Positions 38,262 through 47,030 of a stretch of DNA of 52,967 bases are shown piece by piece. How positions within the stretch are numbered: the first letter of the stretch is position 1; the number at the start of each line of letters is the position of its first letter. This DNA comes from Streptomyces sp. adm13(2018) (GTDB lineage Bacteria; Actinomycetota; Actinomycetes; Streptomycetales; Streptomycetaceae). Position numbers and translations under genes: made by a program. The notes under the pieces are model-generated. The model was not told the origin of the DNA. It did not search any database and saw only the letters and a program-made list of their open reading frames with translations. The stretch covers positions 683,921 through 736,887 of the forward strand of contig NZ_RDBH01000141.1 of assembly GCF_008042145.1 (NCBI RefSeq). Direction: 5' to 3'.

Positions 38262-39506
38262 TCACAAAAGCTCCTCATACTCTGCGCCTCGGTCCGCAGA
38301 CACGGAGGGGGTGGTGCCGTGCCAGTCCAGGCACATCACCAGCGAGTCGTCTGTCGCCGGACCGGAGCCCCGGTGCCCCAGCAGTTCCTGCAGCATCGCC
38401 CGGGGAACCTGCGCGGCGGGGAGGAGACGCGTGTTGCTGATCGACGCCGCCAGGGCACGCAGGCTGTACTTCTCCCCGCTCGGGGACAGGGCGTCGTAGA
38501 TACCGTCACTGATGAACAGCAGTCGGTCTCCGGGCTCGATCTGGAAGCTCTGCGAGACGTAGACGGTGTCCTCGACCATTCCCAGAGGCATCTGGGCCTC
38601 CAGAGCGATCGTCTCCACGACTCCTCCGCGTACCCGCCACACCTTCGGGGAGCCGGCGTCGATGATCTCCACGTGCCCGGTCGGGAGGTGGAACCGGAAC
38701 AGCAGTGTGGACAGATACTGACGCCCCCCGTACTGCCCGTAGACCGCCTGATCCGCCAGGGCGGCCTGATCGCAGAGGCTCAGTCCGGCCCGGCGCGCGT
38801 TGCGGAGCGCGTTGATCGCGAGATTCGTCAGCAGCGCCGCGGCGATGCCCTCACCCATGCCGTTGCTCACGGTCACGAAGAGGTTCTCGGCGGAGGCGGA
38901 CCAGTCGAAGGAGTCGCCGAAGATGGCATAGGCCGGCTCAAGCTGGGCACCGAGGCTGTACTCGGGACGAGAGCATGAACGCCCCGGCAGCAGCTGCCAC
39001 TGCATCTCGGCGGCCAGAGTCAGCCGGTCGGCTCGACGCGCCTGCAGGAAGAGATCCGTATCACGCTCCGCGACCACCACTTCGTGCGCCAGGGCATCCG
39101 CACACTGCTGGAGGTCCTCAAGCACCTCAGGGGCGGGGCGCTCGCCCTCTGGAGCAGGCAGCACGACGCTGAGCACGCCGAGCCGGTCTCCCCGCACGCT
39201 GACCGGTACGTGCACGGTGATCGCGGACTGCGACGCGTCGTACACGATGTGCACGTCCTGTGCGCCGAATGCCCGGCCCGGAGCGCTTCCGTGCACCGAC
39301 ACCGGCTCGCGCGTGTGCGGCAGTACGCCCACCGGCTGCAACCTCGTCAGGGCGTAGTCGACCAACAACAGGTCGACCGCCCGGGCTCCGTGGCGGCGCT
39401 CGATGGCGGAACGGATCACGTCGAAGATCTCATGGGGGGCGGCCTCCCGCAGCGACCGCTCCACCACATCAGGTCTGTCCAAGGCTACTGAAACCCTCTT
39501 CTTCAT
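38262..39506 (-). CDS. GAF-PP2C family protein with atypical metal site
   Basis: 414 residues: a GAF-like region about 20-150 and a SpoIIE-type domain about 160-400. The usual GGDFYD is FGDSFDWS (196-203), and the GDVxGxG loop reads SNGMGEG (214-220) so its Asp is Asn215; SDGIYDA and ATDDSLVM remain. The degenerate loop may reduce or change activity. ATG 39506 has no obvious ribosome site. It lies 139 bases upstream of the other phosphatase on the same strand, so read-through into that operon is possible. Confidence 0.8.
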   Translation of the reverse strand: MKKRVSVALDRPDVVERSLREAAPHEIFDVIRSAIERRHGARAVDLLLVDYALTRLQPVGVLPHTREPVSVHGSAPGRAFGAQDVHIVYDASQSAITVHVPVSVRGDRLGVLSVVLPAPEGERPAPEVLEDLQQCADALAHEVVVAERDTDLFLQARRADRLTLAAEMQWQLLPGRSCSRPEYSLGAQLEPAYAIFGDSFDWSASAENLFVTVSNGMGEGIAAALLTNLAINALRNARRAGLSLCDQAALADQAVYGQYGGRQYLSTLLFRFHLPTGHVEIIDAGSPKVWRVRGGVVETIALEAQMPLGMVEDTVYVSQSFQIEPGDRLLFISDGIYDALSPSGEKYSLRALAASISNTRLLPAAQVPRAMLQELLGHRGSGPATDDSLVMCLDWHGTTPSVSADRGAEYEELL

Positions 39507-39850
39507 TGGAGAACGATGTAAACCGCCACATTAGATCTGAACCCGCATCGGAGAACATCGGTGCAGCGGTTCACGCAAAGCCGGTGACAGTGACCTTTAC
39601 CACGGACGGAGGGCCCGTCGACACGGCTCGACGGAAGACCCCGGAGCGCCGACCGGTCCGTCCGCCGAGCGTGACGGCGAGCCGACCCCTGACCTGCTCG
39701 GTCTCCCCCTCACCATCCCGATCCCGGCCTGACACCCCCTGAGGCTCCCGCCGCCGTCCGGAGAGCGCAGCTGCGAGAACGGCGGGGGCCTCCTCGTCGG
39801 CCGGTCCCGGGCCGGGCATTCCGTTTCGGCCACCGCCACTGCCGAACAGG
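39507..39850 (-). other. Gap upstream of the GAF-PP2C gene
   Basis: 344 bases without a supported gene. The part next to the phosphatase start (39510-39560) is comparatively AT-rich and includes TAATGT on the minus strand, a possible -10 without a good -35. Nothing else is recognised. Confidence 0.35.
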
Positions 39851-40726
39851 TCAGGGGGTGGGATGGAGCCAGCCGCGGATCGTGGCCTGGACGCCCGCCT
39901 GGAAGCGGGTTTCGGCCCCCAGTTCGTCGAGCATGCGGCTTATCCGCCGGCGCGCGGTGTGCACGTGCACGCCGAGGCGCCGTGCGATGGACTCGTCCTT
40001 CAGTCCGGCGGCGAGGAGCCCCAGGAGCTCGCGTTGGTCGGCGGTCAACGGGCTCCCCACGCCGCCGACCGGTGTGGCGCGTCGCCACAGTGCGTCGAAG
40101 AGCGGCAGGGCGGCCCTGTGCGAGAGGGACTTCCCCAGCACATGTGCCACCCCGGTGGGTCCGTCCGTGTTCGTCGCGGACAGGAGGCTTCTGGACCGGT
40201 CGACGACGACAAGGCCCGTCGGCAGCCCCACGCCCACACGTGTCTCCAGGCCCGGCCCGGTGAGCCCGATCAGGGCCTTCGCCCGATCCGGGAAGTCGGC
40301 CCTCCTGCGGTCCAGGAGGACCCGTACGGCGATTCCACGTGCCAGCAATGCGCGGATACGGCCGCAGCCCACGCCGAACGGCTCCGGTTCGCCGTCCCGT
40401 GCGTGCTGCATCGGGTTCTGCCGATCCACGATGAACACCTCCGTCCCGGCGTCCTCCAACAACGTGTCCAGTCGGGCCGCAACGACGTGGGTGTCGCCGA
40501 GTATCTCGATGTCTCTGTGGAGTTCGCGGCGTAATGGTTCGGGTGGAAGTCGGTCGACCAGGCGCTCGGCGTAGGAGCCCAGCGACTTGAGGTCGGCGAA
40601 CTCCTGATGCAGAAGTTCCTGGCGGCGCCGGATCAGGGTGCGCAGTGCGGCGGCCGGGCCGGCTGCCGACCGGCTGTCGTCCCGCGTACGGCTCGGGGTC
40701 AGGTCGTACGGGTCGGTATCGATCAT
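39851..40726 (-). CDS. LuxR-type helix-turn-helix regulator
   Basis: 291 residues. The C-terminal LuxR HTH is at about 225-285 (LTADQRELLGLLAAGLKDESIARRLGVHVHTARRRISRMLDELGA). The N-terminal half starts with a charged coiled-coil-like stretch (RRRQELLHQEFADLKSL) and then resembles the phospholipase-D/TrmB-like sensing region seen in Streptomyces regulators (AGTEVFIVDRQ, ARGIAVRVLLD, LVVVDRSRSLLSA). No receiver domain, so not a two-component regulator. It is divergent from the M4 protease gene with 149 bases between them, so it may control that gene. Confidence 0.82.
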   Translation of the reverse strand: MIDTDPYDLTPSRTRDDSRSAAGPAAALRTLIRRRQELLHQEFADLKSLGSYAERLVDRLPPEPLRRELHRDIEILGDTHVVAARLDTLLEDAGTEVFIVDRQNPMQHARDGEPEPFGVGCGRIRALLARGIAVRVLLDRRRADFPDRAKALIGLTGPGLETRVGVGLPTGLVVVDRSRSLLSATNTDGPTGVAHVLGKSLSHRAALPLFDALWRRATPVGGVGSPLTADQRELLGLLAAGLKDESIARRLGVHVHTARRRISRMLDELGAETRFQAGVQATIRGWLHPTP

Positions 40727-40875
40727 GCTGAGCAGTTTGACCCGCTCACAGAACCCTCACAAGTATGCGTGGCCACTTCCGAGGGGGGTCGAGCTCTGGT
40801 GCTGGAGGGGCCCCCGGCGCTTGCATATCGGCGACACACAGCGACTCCACAGGCACTCATGGTTGAGGAGATCCC

Positions 40876-43749
40876 TTGCCCAAGCTCAACTCGCCCTCGT
40901 CCGCTGCCGAGACAGCGTCGAGGCGGATATGGCGGAAACACCTTCGCTCCGCCGGTTCGATCGCGGTTCTGCTGGCCACTGCAACGACCTTGCAGGCCTC
41001 ACCCGCGTGGGCGGTCGACCCCGACGTCGGCCCCGTGAACGCCCAGCCCGGCCAGGACACCGCCACGCCGGTGCTGATCGAGGGCATTCGTGAGCCCGTC
41101 GACGCCAAGGCCGCTCCTGCCGACGCGGCCCGGCAGCACCTCGCCGCGAACAAGAGCCGGTACAAGATCCCCCGGGCGGGCAGCGACCTCGTGCCCCTGG
41201 CGACGATCGCCGGTTCCACGGGCTCGACGGTCCGGCTGCAGCAGAAACACCGCGGGATCGACGTGCTGGGCGGCCAGTACGTGGTCCGTATGGAGGAACA
41301 GGACGGCGGAAGGGTGGTGACCGGCACCTCCGGGCACTACTTCACCGCCCTCGCCACCGACGTCACCCCCCGCATCGGGCAGGAGCTCGCTGTGCGGCGC
41401 GCCGTGGCATCGACGGCCCGCCGGCTGAGCGACGCCCTCGCCATCGGCCAGGCCCCCCGCGCCGAAGGCAGCGCCGACGAGGCCAAGGGGCTGAGCAGGG
41501 AGACCAAGGGGCTGAGCGGGGAGGCGAAGGGACTCGTCGTCCTTCCCCAGGGCACCGGGGTGCTGGCTTACCGCGTGACCGTGCGCGGCAGTGCGCCCGG
41601 TACCGGGGCTCCTGTCGTGGAGGAGGTGTACGTCGACGCGCGCTCGGGCTATCCGGCCCTTCAGTACAGCGCGCTGAAGACGATGGCCGCGCCCGGAACC
41701 CTGACTCCCGGTGACGCGCCCGAGGGGGAGGTGGCGGACGCGCCGCCCACCCCTCCCAAGGACCTGGTCCCGGAGACCGGGTCGGGAACCCGGCTGAACG
41801 GCGCGGCCACCTCTCTGGACGTGGCGTACGACGCCTCCAGCGGCGGCTATCTCCTGGCGGACGCGGCGCGGATGCGCGGCACCACCAAGGGTCTGCTGGC
41901 CACCTGGGACGCGCGTGACAGGTCGGTGTCGGAGGCCTCCGGCAGGTGGCCCTCCGGCCTGAGGATGTTCTCCTCCCCGACGACCGCGTTCGGCCCCGGC
42001 GCGACGGACTCGGGTGCGGTGGACGCCCACTGGAACGCGGGCCAGGTCTACGACTACTTCAAGAAGAACCACGGGCGTGACGGCCTGGACGGCAGGGGCT
42101 CGACCGTCAACTCCCTCGTGGGCGTGACGTATGACGGCATGCCCTACGTCAACGCCTTCTGGGACGGCACCAAGATGGTGTACGGCGGCGGGGACTCGGA
42201 GTTCAAGCCGCTGTCGGCCGATACCGACGTCGTCGGGCACGAGATGACTCACGGGGTCGTCGAGCACACCGCGAACCTGGTCTACGCGGGTCAGTCCGGC
42301 GCCCTGAACGAGGCCATCGCCGACTACTTCGGCAACGCCATCGATGTCACGGCGAGCGGGACGCCGATGAGCGATCCGGCGGCAGGCCTGATCGGTGAGA
42401 ACCTGTGCCGTACGAAGGCGGCCTCCGACTGCGCCCTTCGCGACCTCAACGACGGGGCGACGACCTCGAAGAACTTCCTGGGCGTCTCCTTCGCCACCGA
42501 CAACGGCGGCGTGCACCTGAACTCGACGATCCTCTCCGGCGCGCTGTGGGACATGCGCGAGGACCTCGGCGGCGCGCTGGCCGACAGGATCGTCTACAAG
42601 GCCCTGACCGAGTACATGACTCCGGTCGACGGCTTCACCGAGGCGCGCAACGCGGTGCTCGCGGCGGCCCGGGCGATCGGCGTGACGTCCGCCCAGCAGA
42701 ACACGGTCAAGCGGTCGTTCAACGCCCACGGCATCGTCCCGGGCTGGGAGCAGGCCCTGGGCGTGGACACGGACACGCTCTTCGGCAGGCTCAACACCAC
42801 CGACTCCGGCGTGGGCGCCGGCGGTGGCTGGTGGACGGCGTCCAAGTCGAACGACGACGGGTCCGAGCCCTATTCCGTCTACGCCGGCCGTCTGGACGGC
42901 AAGGGCGGTACCAAGGTGATCAGCCCCAACGACGGCAGGTACCACACGGCGCCGGCCACGGACGGCAGGACGGTCGTCTGGACGGCCTACGGTCCCACCT
43001 CGGTCGACCTCCTCTCCCGTCCCGTCGCGGGTGGGCCGGTCAAGACCCTGTACAGCTCGTACACGGGTGTGGCGGGCCTGCGCGTCGAGAAGAGCGTCGT
43101 CGTGTTCGAGGAGTACGACATATTCGGCGGTCGGCACGTCGGCTACCAGCGCCCTTCCGACCCGGCCCCCGTCTTCACGGACGGACAGAAGTGGGACACC
43201 CTCACCGCCCTGCCCTCCATCAGTGACAACAGGATCGCCTACGCGAAGCTGTACCCGCAGGGCGGCTCCTACCGGCTCGGAGTGGAGGTCGTCGACCTCG
43301 CCACCGGCAAGGCCGTCATGACCCAGCAGCTGGACGAGCCGGTGAGCCTCGGCCAGACCGGCATCAACGGCTCGAAGGTCTTCTGGCTGGCCGACACCGA
43401 CGACAGCGACGACGGTCGACTGACCATCATGAGCTCCGCACTGGACGGCACCGATGCGCATGCCATCAGCGACGAGCACAAGCCCGGCGCGCTCATCGCC
43501 TCCGACCTCACGGTCTCGCAGGACGCGGTGACCGTCGTCGGCGAGACGCCCGACACCCGGTACCGCAACGAGTCACTGCCCAAGCTGTGGCAGCTGCCCA
43601 CCGACGGCGTCCGCATGGAGCGCGTCTCCTGCAACCGCGGTGAGCAGAGCTATCCGGCAGCAGGCGCGGGACGCCAGGTCGTCTGGCTCGACGCCACCAC
43701 CGGCTCGACGGACCTGGTTGTCCGCAACCGGCCCGCCGGGGCCTGCTGA
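40876..43749 (+). CDS. Secreted M4 (thermolysin-family) metalloprotease with C-terminal propeller-like domain
   Basis: 957 residues from TTG 40876 (GAGGAG upstream). A signal peptide ends near ASPAWA (46). An FTP/PepSY-type propeptide (about 60-265) contains three tandem KGLS-like units (204-220). The catalytic domain (about 310-625) has the zinc motif HEMTH (455-459), third ligand Glu479 in GALNEAIADYFGN, and VHLNSTILSGALWDM with the transition-state His. The last 330 residues are repetitive beta-strand sequence like a TolB-type propeller (YSVYAGRLDG, VVWTAYGP, RIAYAKLY), unusual for M4 enzymes and possibly a substrate-binding module. A divergent LuxR-type regulator lies upstream. Confidence 0.9.
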   Translation: MPKLNSPSSAAETASRRIWRKHLRSAGSIAVLLATATTLQASPAWAVDPDVGPVNAQPGQDTATPVLIEGIREPVDAKAAPADAARQHLAANKSRYKIPRAGSDLVPLATIAGSTGSTVRLQQKHRGIDVLGGQYVVRMEEQDGGRVVTGTSGHYFTALATDVTPRIGQELAVRRAVASTARRLSDALAIGQAPRAEGSADEAKGLSRETKGLSGEAKGLVVLPQGTGVLAYRVTVRGSAPGTGAPVVEEVYVDARSGYPALQYSALKTMAAPGTLTPGDAPEGEVADAPPTPPKDLVPETGSGTRLNGAATSLDVAYDASSGGYLLADAARMRGTTKGLLATWDARDRSVSEASGRWPSGLRMFSSPTTAFGPGATDSGAVDAHWNAGQVYDYFKKNHGRDGLDGRGSTVNSLVGVTYDGMPYVNAFWDGTKMVYGGGDSEFKPLSADTDVVGHEMTHGVVEHTANLVYAGQSGALNEAIADYFGNAIDVTASGTPMSDPAAGLIGENLCRTKAASDCALRDLNDGATTSKNFLGVSFATDNGGVHLNSTILSGALWDMREDLGGALADRIVYKALTEYMTPVDGFTEARNAVLAAARAIGVTSAQQNTVKRSFNAHGIVPGWEQALGVDTDTLFGRLNTTDSGVGAGGGWWTASKSNDDGSEPYSVYAGRLDGKGGTKVISPNDGRYHTAPATDGRTVVWTAYGPTSVDLLSRPVAGGPVKTLYSSYTGVAGLRVEKSVVVFEEYDIFGGRHVGYQRPSDPAPVFTDGQKWDTLTALPSISDNRIAYAKLYPQGGSYRLGVEVVDLATGKAVMTQQLDEPVSLGQTGINGSKVFWLADTDDSDDGRLTIMSSALDGTDAHAISDEHKPGALIASDLTVSQDAVTVVGETPDTRYRNESLPKLWQLPTDGVRMERVSCNRGEQSYPAAGAGRQVVWLDATTGSTDLVVRNRPAGAC

Positions 43750-43769
43750 CCCGGCACACGACTGGACGG

Positions 43770-43793
43770 GGCCGGCGGCATCTGCCGCCGGCC
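43770..43793 (+). terminator. M4 protease terminator
   Basis: GGCCGGCGGC (43770-43779) pairs with GCCGCCGGCC (43784-43793) around ATCT, 20 bases after the stop. Confidence 0.8.
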
Positions 43794-44008
43794 TCTGTCG
43801 TATGAACCGACTTCTCGCTGGCGTACGAGGGCCGCCGGTGCTCGCGGTGCCGGGTACGGACGCGGTGTTCCCGGCCGCGGTCACCGAGTCCGTACGGGAT
43901 GCGTCGGTGGCCAGGTCTCCGTAGACGCGGTTCGACCGTCCGGACGCACGAAGGGTGCGGGGTGCGCGTTCCGGTCGGTGAGCCAGGCACGGGTGTCGCG
44001 TTCGGACA
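43794..44008. other. Gap between protease terminator and cupin remnant
   Basis: No gene is supported. Short frames exist on both strands, for example a 40-codon plus-strand frame from ATG 43803, and a minus-strand stretch reading ERDTRAWLTDRNAHPAPFVR that looks protein-like but is unplaced. The area adjoins the decayed cupin/VOC genes and may itself be degraded coding DNA. Confidence 0.3.
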
Positions 44009-44687
44009 GCGTGAACGCGCTCGTCGTACGGCCCGAGGAGGCCGAAGACGTGGTACTGCCCGGGGGAGCCGGTATCCGGCTGCTCGCCGACGCCGCCGAG
44101 ACCGGCGGAGCGATCGGGGCCGATCGGCTGAGGCTGGCCGCCGGGTCCGATGGGGCAGGCCCCACCACCACACCCGGTCGACCGAGGTGTTCCACGTCGT
44201 GGCCGGGGCTGCCTGGTTCCGGTTGTTCGGGGCGGACGGCGCAGGCGGCGAGCGCGGCCCCGGTCGCGAGCGGGTGGAGACCGTGGGCGCCGGGGGCCTC
44301 GTGGTGGTCACGCCCGGCACCGTCCACGCCTCTGGCCATGATGTGGCCGGCCGGGTCCATGAAGTACACGCCTCGACCGCCGTCGTTGTGATTGATCGCG
44401 CCGGGCTGCTTCCGGTGAGGGTCGGCGTAGTGCTCGATACCGCGCTGTGTGATCTGTGCGTACGCCGCGTCGAACTCCTCCTCGGAGACGAGGAACGCGT
44501 AGTGCTGCGGGGTGATGCTGTCCGCGGGGATGGTGGCGAAGTCCAGCGTGACACCGTTGCTCAGGGCAACCGCGACGAACGGCCCCCACTCGGCGGTGAT
44601 CTCGAGGTTGAGCAGGTTCGTGAAGAACTCCGCGGACTCTCGGTTGTCCCGGGCGTGGACGATCGTGTGGTTCAACTCGACTGACAA
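43881..44687 (-). pseudogene. VOC (glyoxalase/bleomycin-resistance) family gene, 3'-truncated
   Basis: TTG 44687 (MSVELNHTIVHARDNRESAEFF; GGAGG upstream) reads a normal VOC protein: FTNLLNLEI, LDFATIPADSITPQHYAFLV, GVYFMDPAGHIMA. The family normally continues with Glu as last metal ligand and about ten more residues (pattern GHxxE); here Ala follows and the frame runs on to 43881 antisense to the cupin remnant in Pro/Ala/Ser-rich sequence. About 118 true residues remain. Loss of the metal Glu makes activity doubtful. Confidence 0.6.
44009..44331 (+). pseudogene. Cupin-domain protein gene, frameshifted and 3'-truncated
   Basis: From GTG 44009 (MNALVVRPEEAEDVVLPGGAG; GTG 43978 is possible) the frame reads to LRLAAGSDGAGP. 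Conserved cupin sequence then continues in another frame as HHHTRSTEVFHVVAGAAWFRL and VVTPGTVHA. Adding one C to the CCCC run at 44160-44163 restores HHH-x-x-x-x-E, the cupin metal motif, so a single-base deletion is the likely lesion. Homology ends at about 44331, exactly where the convergent VOC gene begins to lose its end. Confidence 0.6.
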
Positions 44688-44973
44688 GGAATGCCTCCGG
44701 AGGCATGTCCCGACACCTCCATGCCTCACCCAGCCGGTGACCGACACGCGATGTCGCCGTCAATCGTAGTCGCTGGCGCAGCTTTCAGAGAGCATCGGGC
44801 ACCGACCCTCACGCAGGCCCTTCGCACCAGTCCACTCGAAGAGGCGATGACTTGAGGCAGTGCGGGGTGTGGAGGCTGGGGCCCAACCGATGGAATTCTT
44901 AGCGCGGTTGGCTTCCTCGCCGTAAGGTCTGCTGCCGAGGGGATGCCCTCACTCGGCGGGGGACGGGGGAAGC

Positions 44974-46278
44974 ATGGAGATCTACGCCCACTGGCTTGAC
45001 GGTGAGCACCTGAGCGTGTCCGGGTGGGGTCCGCAGGACACGTCCTTGGCCGTCATGCTGAAGATCCAGGCCCTGTTAGGGCACACGGTGGTCCTGAGCG
45101 ACGTACAGCTCATCGACAGCCATGCGGTGCAGGCCCTGTTCGAGACGGAGGACTTCCGGTCCTTCGTGCGCGGGTGCCCCTCGTTCCTGCGCTGCACCAC
45201 CGCCGCCCCGGCCGACAGCGACCCCTTCGCCCTGGTCACCACCGGCCTGCACCGCGCTCTGGAGCCCGGCTGGCTCTCGTCTTCGTTCGAGACCGCAGAA
45301 CCCCTGGTCAGGCTGTCCGAGGCGGTACTGGAGCGCGGGGAGGCGAATCCCGGGCCACTGTTCGCGCGGGGCACCGCGCTGGGCGCACGGTACGCGGAGG
45401 GCGGGGCCATCCGGCGCAGGCTGGAGGCCGTGGCCTGGACCCTTCACCACTTCTCCCGCGAGCCGGGAGTGCCGCTGGGCACGAGCGCCGTGACGCGCCC
45501 CTCCTCGTACCACGACGTGCTGGAGGAGGTGGCGGCACTGCCCGGGCTCCCCGGCCACGACTACGCCCCGGTGGAGCGCACCCTCGCCTTTGTCGACGCG
45601 CACGTGGATCCGGCGGACCGGCACCGCAGGTCCATGCTCCTCGCCCGGCTCGACGCGTCGGAGCCGCCGCACCGGACGGCGATCTGGAACACCGCGACAC
45701 AGGCTTGGAACGCGGCGGTGCAACGCACTTTGGGAACCGACGGCGCGTCCCCCCGTTCGCTCCCGGAAGCGGCCGACATCGGGCTGTACCTCGGGCACCC
45801 CACAGACGCACTCTTCGAGCCTGCCGGCCCTGGAGCCACCGGCCCGGCGGAGCACAACATGGCCCCGGGCCATCTCGCGGCGGTCGCCGAACTGGGCTGG
45901 CAGGACATCGCGAAGATCCATCAGGACGAGGTCGTGACGCGTCGGCGCGATGCCTTCCAAGCAGCGCTGCGCGCCGGGGACGCGTCGGCCGCCGACGACG
46001 CCCTGCCCGCCCTCCTCCGCGCGATCCGGCGAAAGCTGCCGGCCTCCGCGGAGCGGCCCGGGCGTCTGGCCTGGGCCGCGGCGGAGACCGGCCTCGGACT
46101 CGCCGGCGCCGGGCTCGCCCTCGGCACCGGCGAAACCCTCGGCCTCCTGGGACCCGCGCTGGCGTTCGGCCTGGCCGCGGAGCGACTTCTTCGAGGCGGA
46201 CGCAACCGGTCGCACATCGTCACCACACTGATGACAGCCGGGGGAAGAGGAACCTGGACGCGACACGGCCGAACCTGA
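44974..46278 (+). CDS. Hypothetical protein, 434 residues
   Basis: ATG 44974 follows GGGGGACGGGGGAAGC. The frame shows good Streptomyces codon bias throughout. There is no signal peptide; the sequence is soluble until a C-terminal hydrophobic stretch (about 360-405, AWAAAETGLGLAGAGLALGTGETLGLLGPALAFGLAAE) that could be one or two membrane segments. Trp/His-containing motifs such as VAWTLHHFSREPGVPL and LGWQDIAKIHQDEVV are visible, but I do not recognise a family. A strong hairpin follows. It is likely a real accessory gene of unknown function. Confidence 0.7.
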   Translation: MEIYAHWLDGEHLSVSGWGPQDTSLAVMLKIQALLGHTVVLSDVQLIDSHAVQALFETEDFRSFVRGCPSFLRCTTAAPADSDPFALVTTGLHRALEPGWLSSSFETAEPLVRLSEAVLERGEANPGPLFARGTALGARYAEGGAIRRRLEAVAWTLHHFSREPGVPLGTSAVTRPSSYHDVLEEVAALPGLPGHDYAPVERTLAFVDAHVDPADRHRRSMLLARLDASEPPHRTAIWNTATQAWNAAVQRTLGTDGASPRSLPEAADIGLYLGHPTDALFEPAGPGATGPAEHNMAPGHLAAVAELGWQDIAKIHQDEVVTRRRDAFQAALRAGDASAADDALPALLRAIRRKLPASAERPGRLAWAAAETGLGLAGAGLALGTGETLGLLGPALAFGLAAERLLRGGRNRSHIVTTLMTAGGRGTWTRHGRT

Positions 46279-46391
46279 TCGGACACCGGCCTCCGGGGCC
46301 ATATGTGTACTGCTCCGGATGCGGGGCAGGCGGAGGCCGAGCACGTGGGACTGCTCACGGGCCCGCGGCACTCCCCCGCCGCAGGGTCCGA

Positions 46392-46442
46392 CCGGGTGAC
46401 GACCGGCCCGCGCTCGTGGTGTCGCGCGGGCCGGTCACCCGG
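46392..46442. terminator. Bidirectional terminator
   Basis: CCGGGTGAC-gac-CGGCCCGCG (46392-46412) pairs with CGCGGGCCGGTCACCCGG (46425-46442), with a three-base bulge on the left arm. It lies between the 434-residue gene and the MFS remnant. Confidence 0.8.
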
Positions 46443-46472
46443 CACTCGAACCGGCCGCCTGAGGCCATACCG

Positions 46473-46668
46473 TCAGTGGTTCACATCGGCCGCCAGAGTC
46501 GAGCCCGAACCATGGTGGCGCAGGAGAAGGCCGGTCGCGAGCCCGCCGGCGACCGTGGCAGCGACCATGACGGCCATGACGGTCGAGTAGGCGCCGTCGA
46601 AGGCATGGGAGGCGACCGCGACCAGAGCGGGGTTGCTGTCACCTGCCAGGGCGAGTGCCTGCGGCGGG
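46473..46668 (-). pseudogene. C-terminal remnant resembling an MFS transporter
   Basis: A frame with no start codon reads about 64 residues ending ADVNH and a stop at 46473: QALALAGDSNPALVAVAS, then DGAYSTVMAVMVAATVAGGLATGLLLRHHG. A hydrophobic helix flanked by a GDxxPALV...HAFDGAYSTVM segment resembles the last part of DHA2-type drug transporters. The frame is closed by a stop just upstream, so the rest of the gene is lost. Confidence 0.45.
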
Positions 46669-46841
46669 GTTCAGTGTGATCGGGCGCGGTGGAGGTCGCG
46701 CAGCAGGGCGATCTCGGCTCCTTGGTGCAGCCGGCCCTCCGCGGTCCGCGCGCCGGATACCGCTTTCCACTTCCGTGGCGTGGGGTGACGATCTCGCGGA
46801 AGGCCGAGGTCAGCTTTCATCCACGGCGTCCTGGCACGGCG

Positions 46842-47030
46842 TCAGGAGAGGACCGCGCCACTCGTCGCAGCCGACTGCGCCGGCAGGACGACGAGGAAAC
46901 AGTCCGACTCCAGGTCCATGACCACCGTGGCCGGTATGCCCTCGCGCTGCCGGGCAGCGGCGTACTCCTCGGCGGGCCAGGCGCCGCGGGGTGCTCCGGC
47001 CGGGAAGGACTCCAGAATCCTCGTCTGCAT
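46842..47030 (-). CDS. Small conserved-type hypothetical protein, 62 residues
   Basis: ATG 47030 with GGGAG eight bases upstream reads MQTRILESFPAGAPRGAWP, then EEYAAARQREGIPATVVMDLESDCFLVVLP. This compact layout looks like a small Streptomyces family I remember as hypothetical proteins, with no known function. No signal peptide or membrane segment. Flanked by non-coding DNA on both sides. Confidence 0.6.
   Translation of the reverse strand: MQTRILESFPAGAPRGAWPAEEYAAARQREGIPATVVMDLESDCFLVVLPAQSAATSGAVLS

Noticed and set aside
43640..43924. Plus-strand frame across the M4 protease end and terminator
   Set aside because: It overlaps the protease C-terminus and the terminator hairpin; the part after ATG 43803 is only 40 codons with no support.
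46671..46823. 49-codon minus-strand frame (MKADLGLPRDRH...)
   Set aside because: No ribosome site, poor codon bias and no recognisable similarity; more likely decayed DNA, although its end (EIALLRDLHRARSH) looks slightly protein-like.
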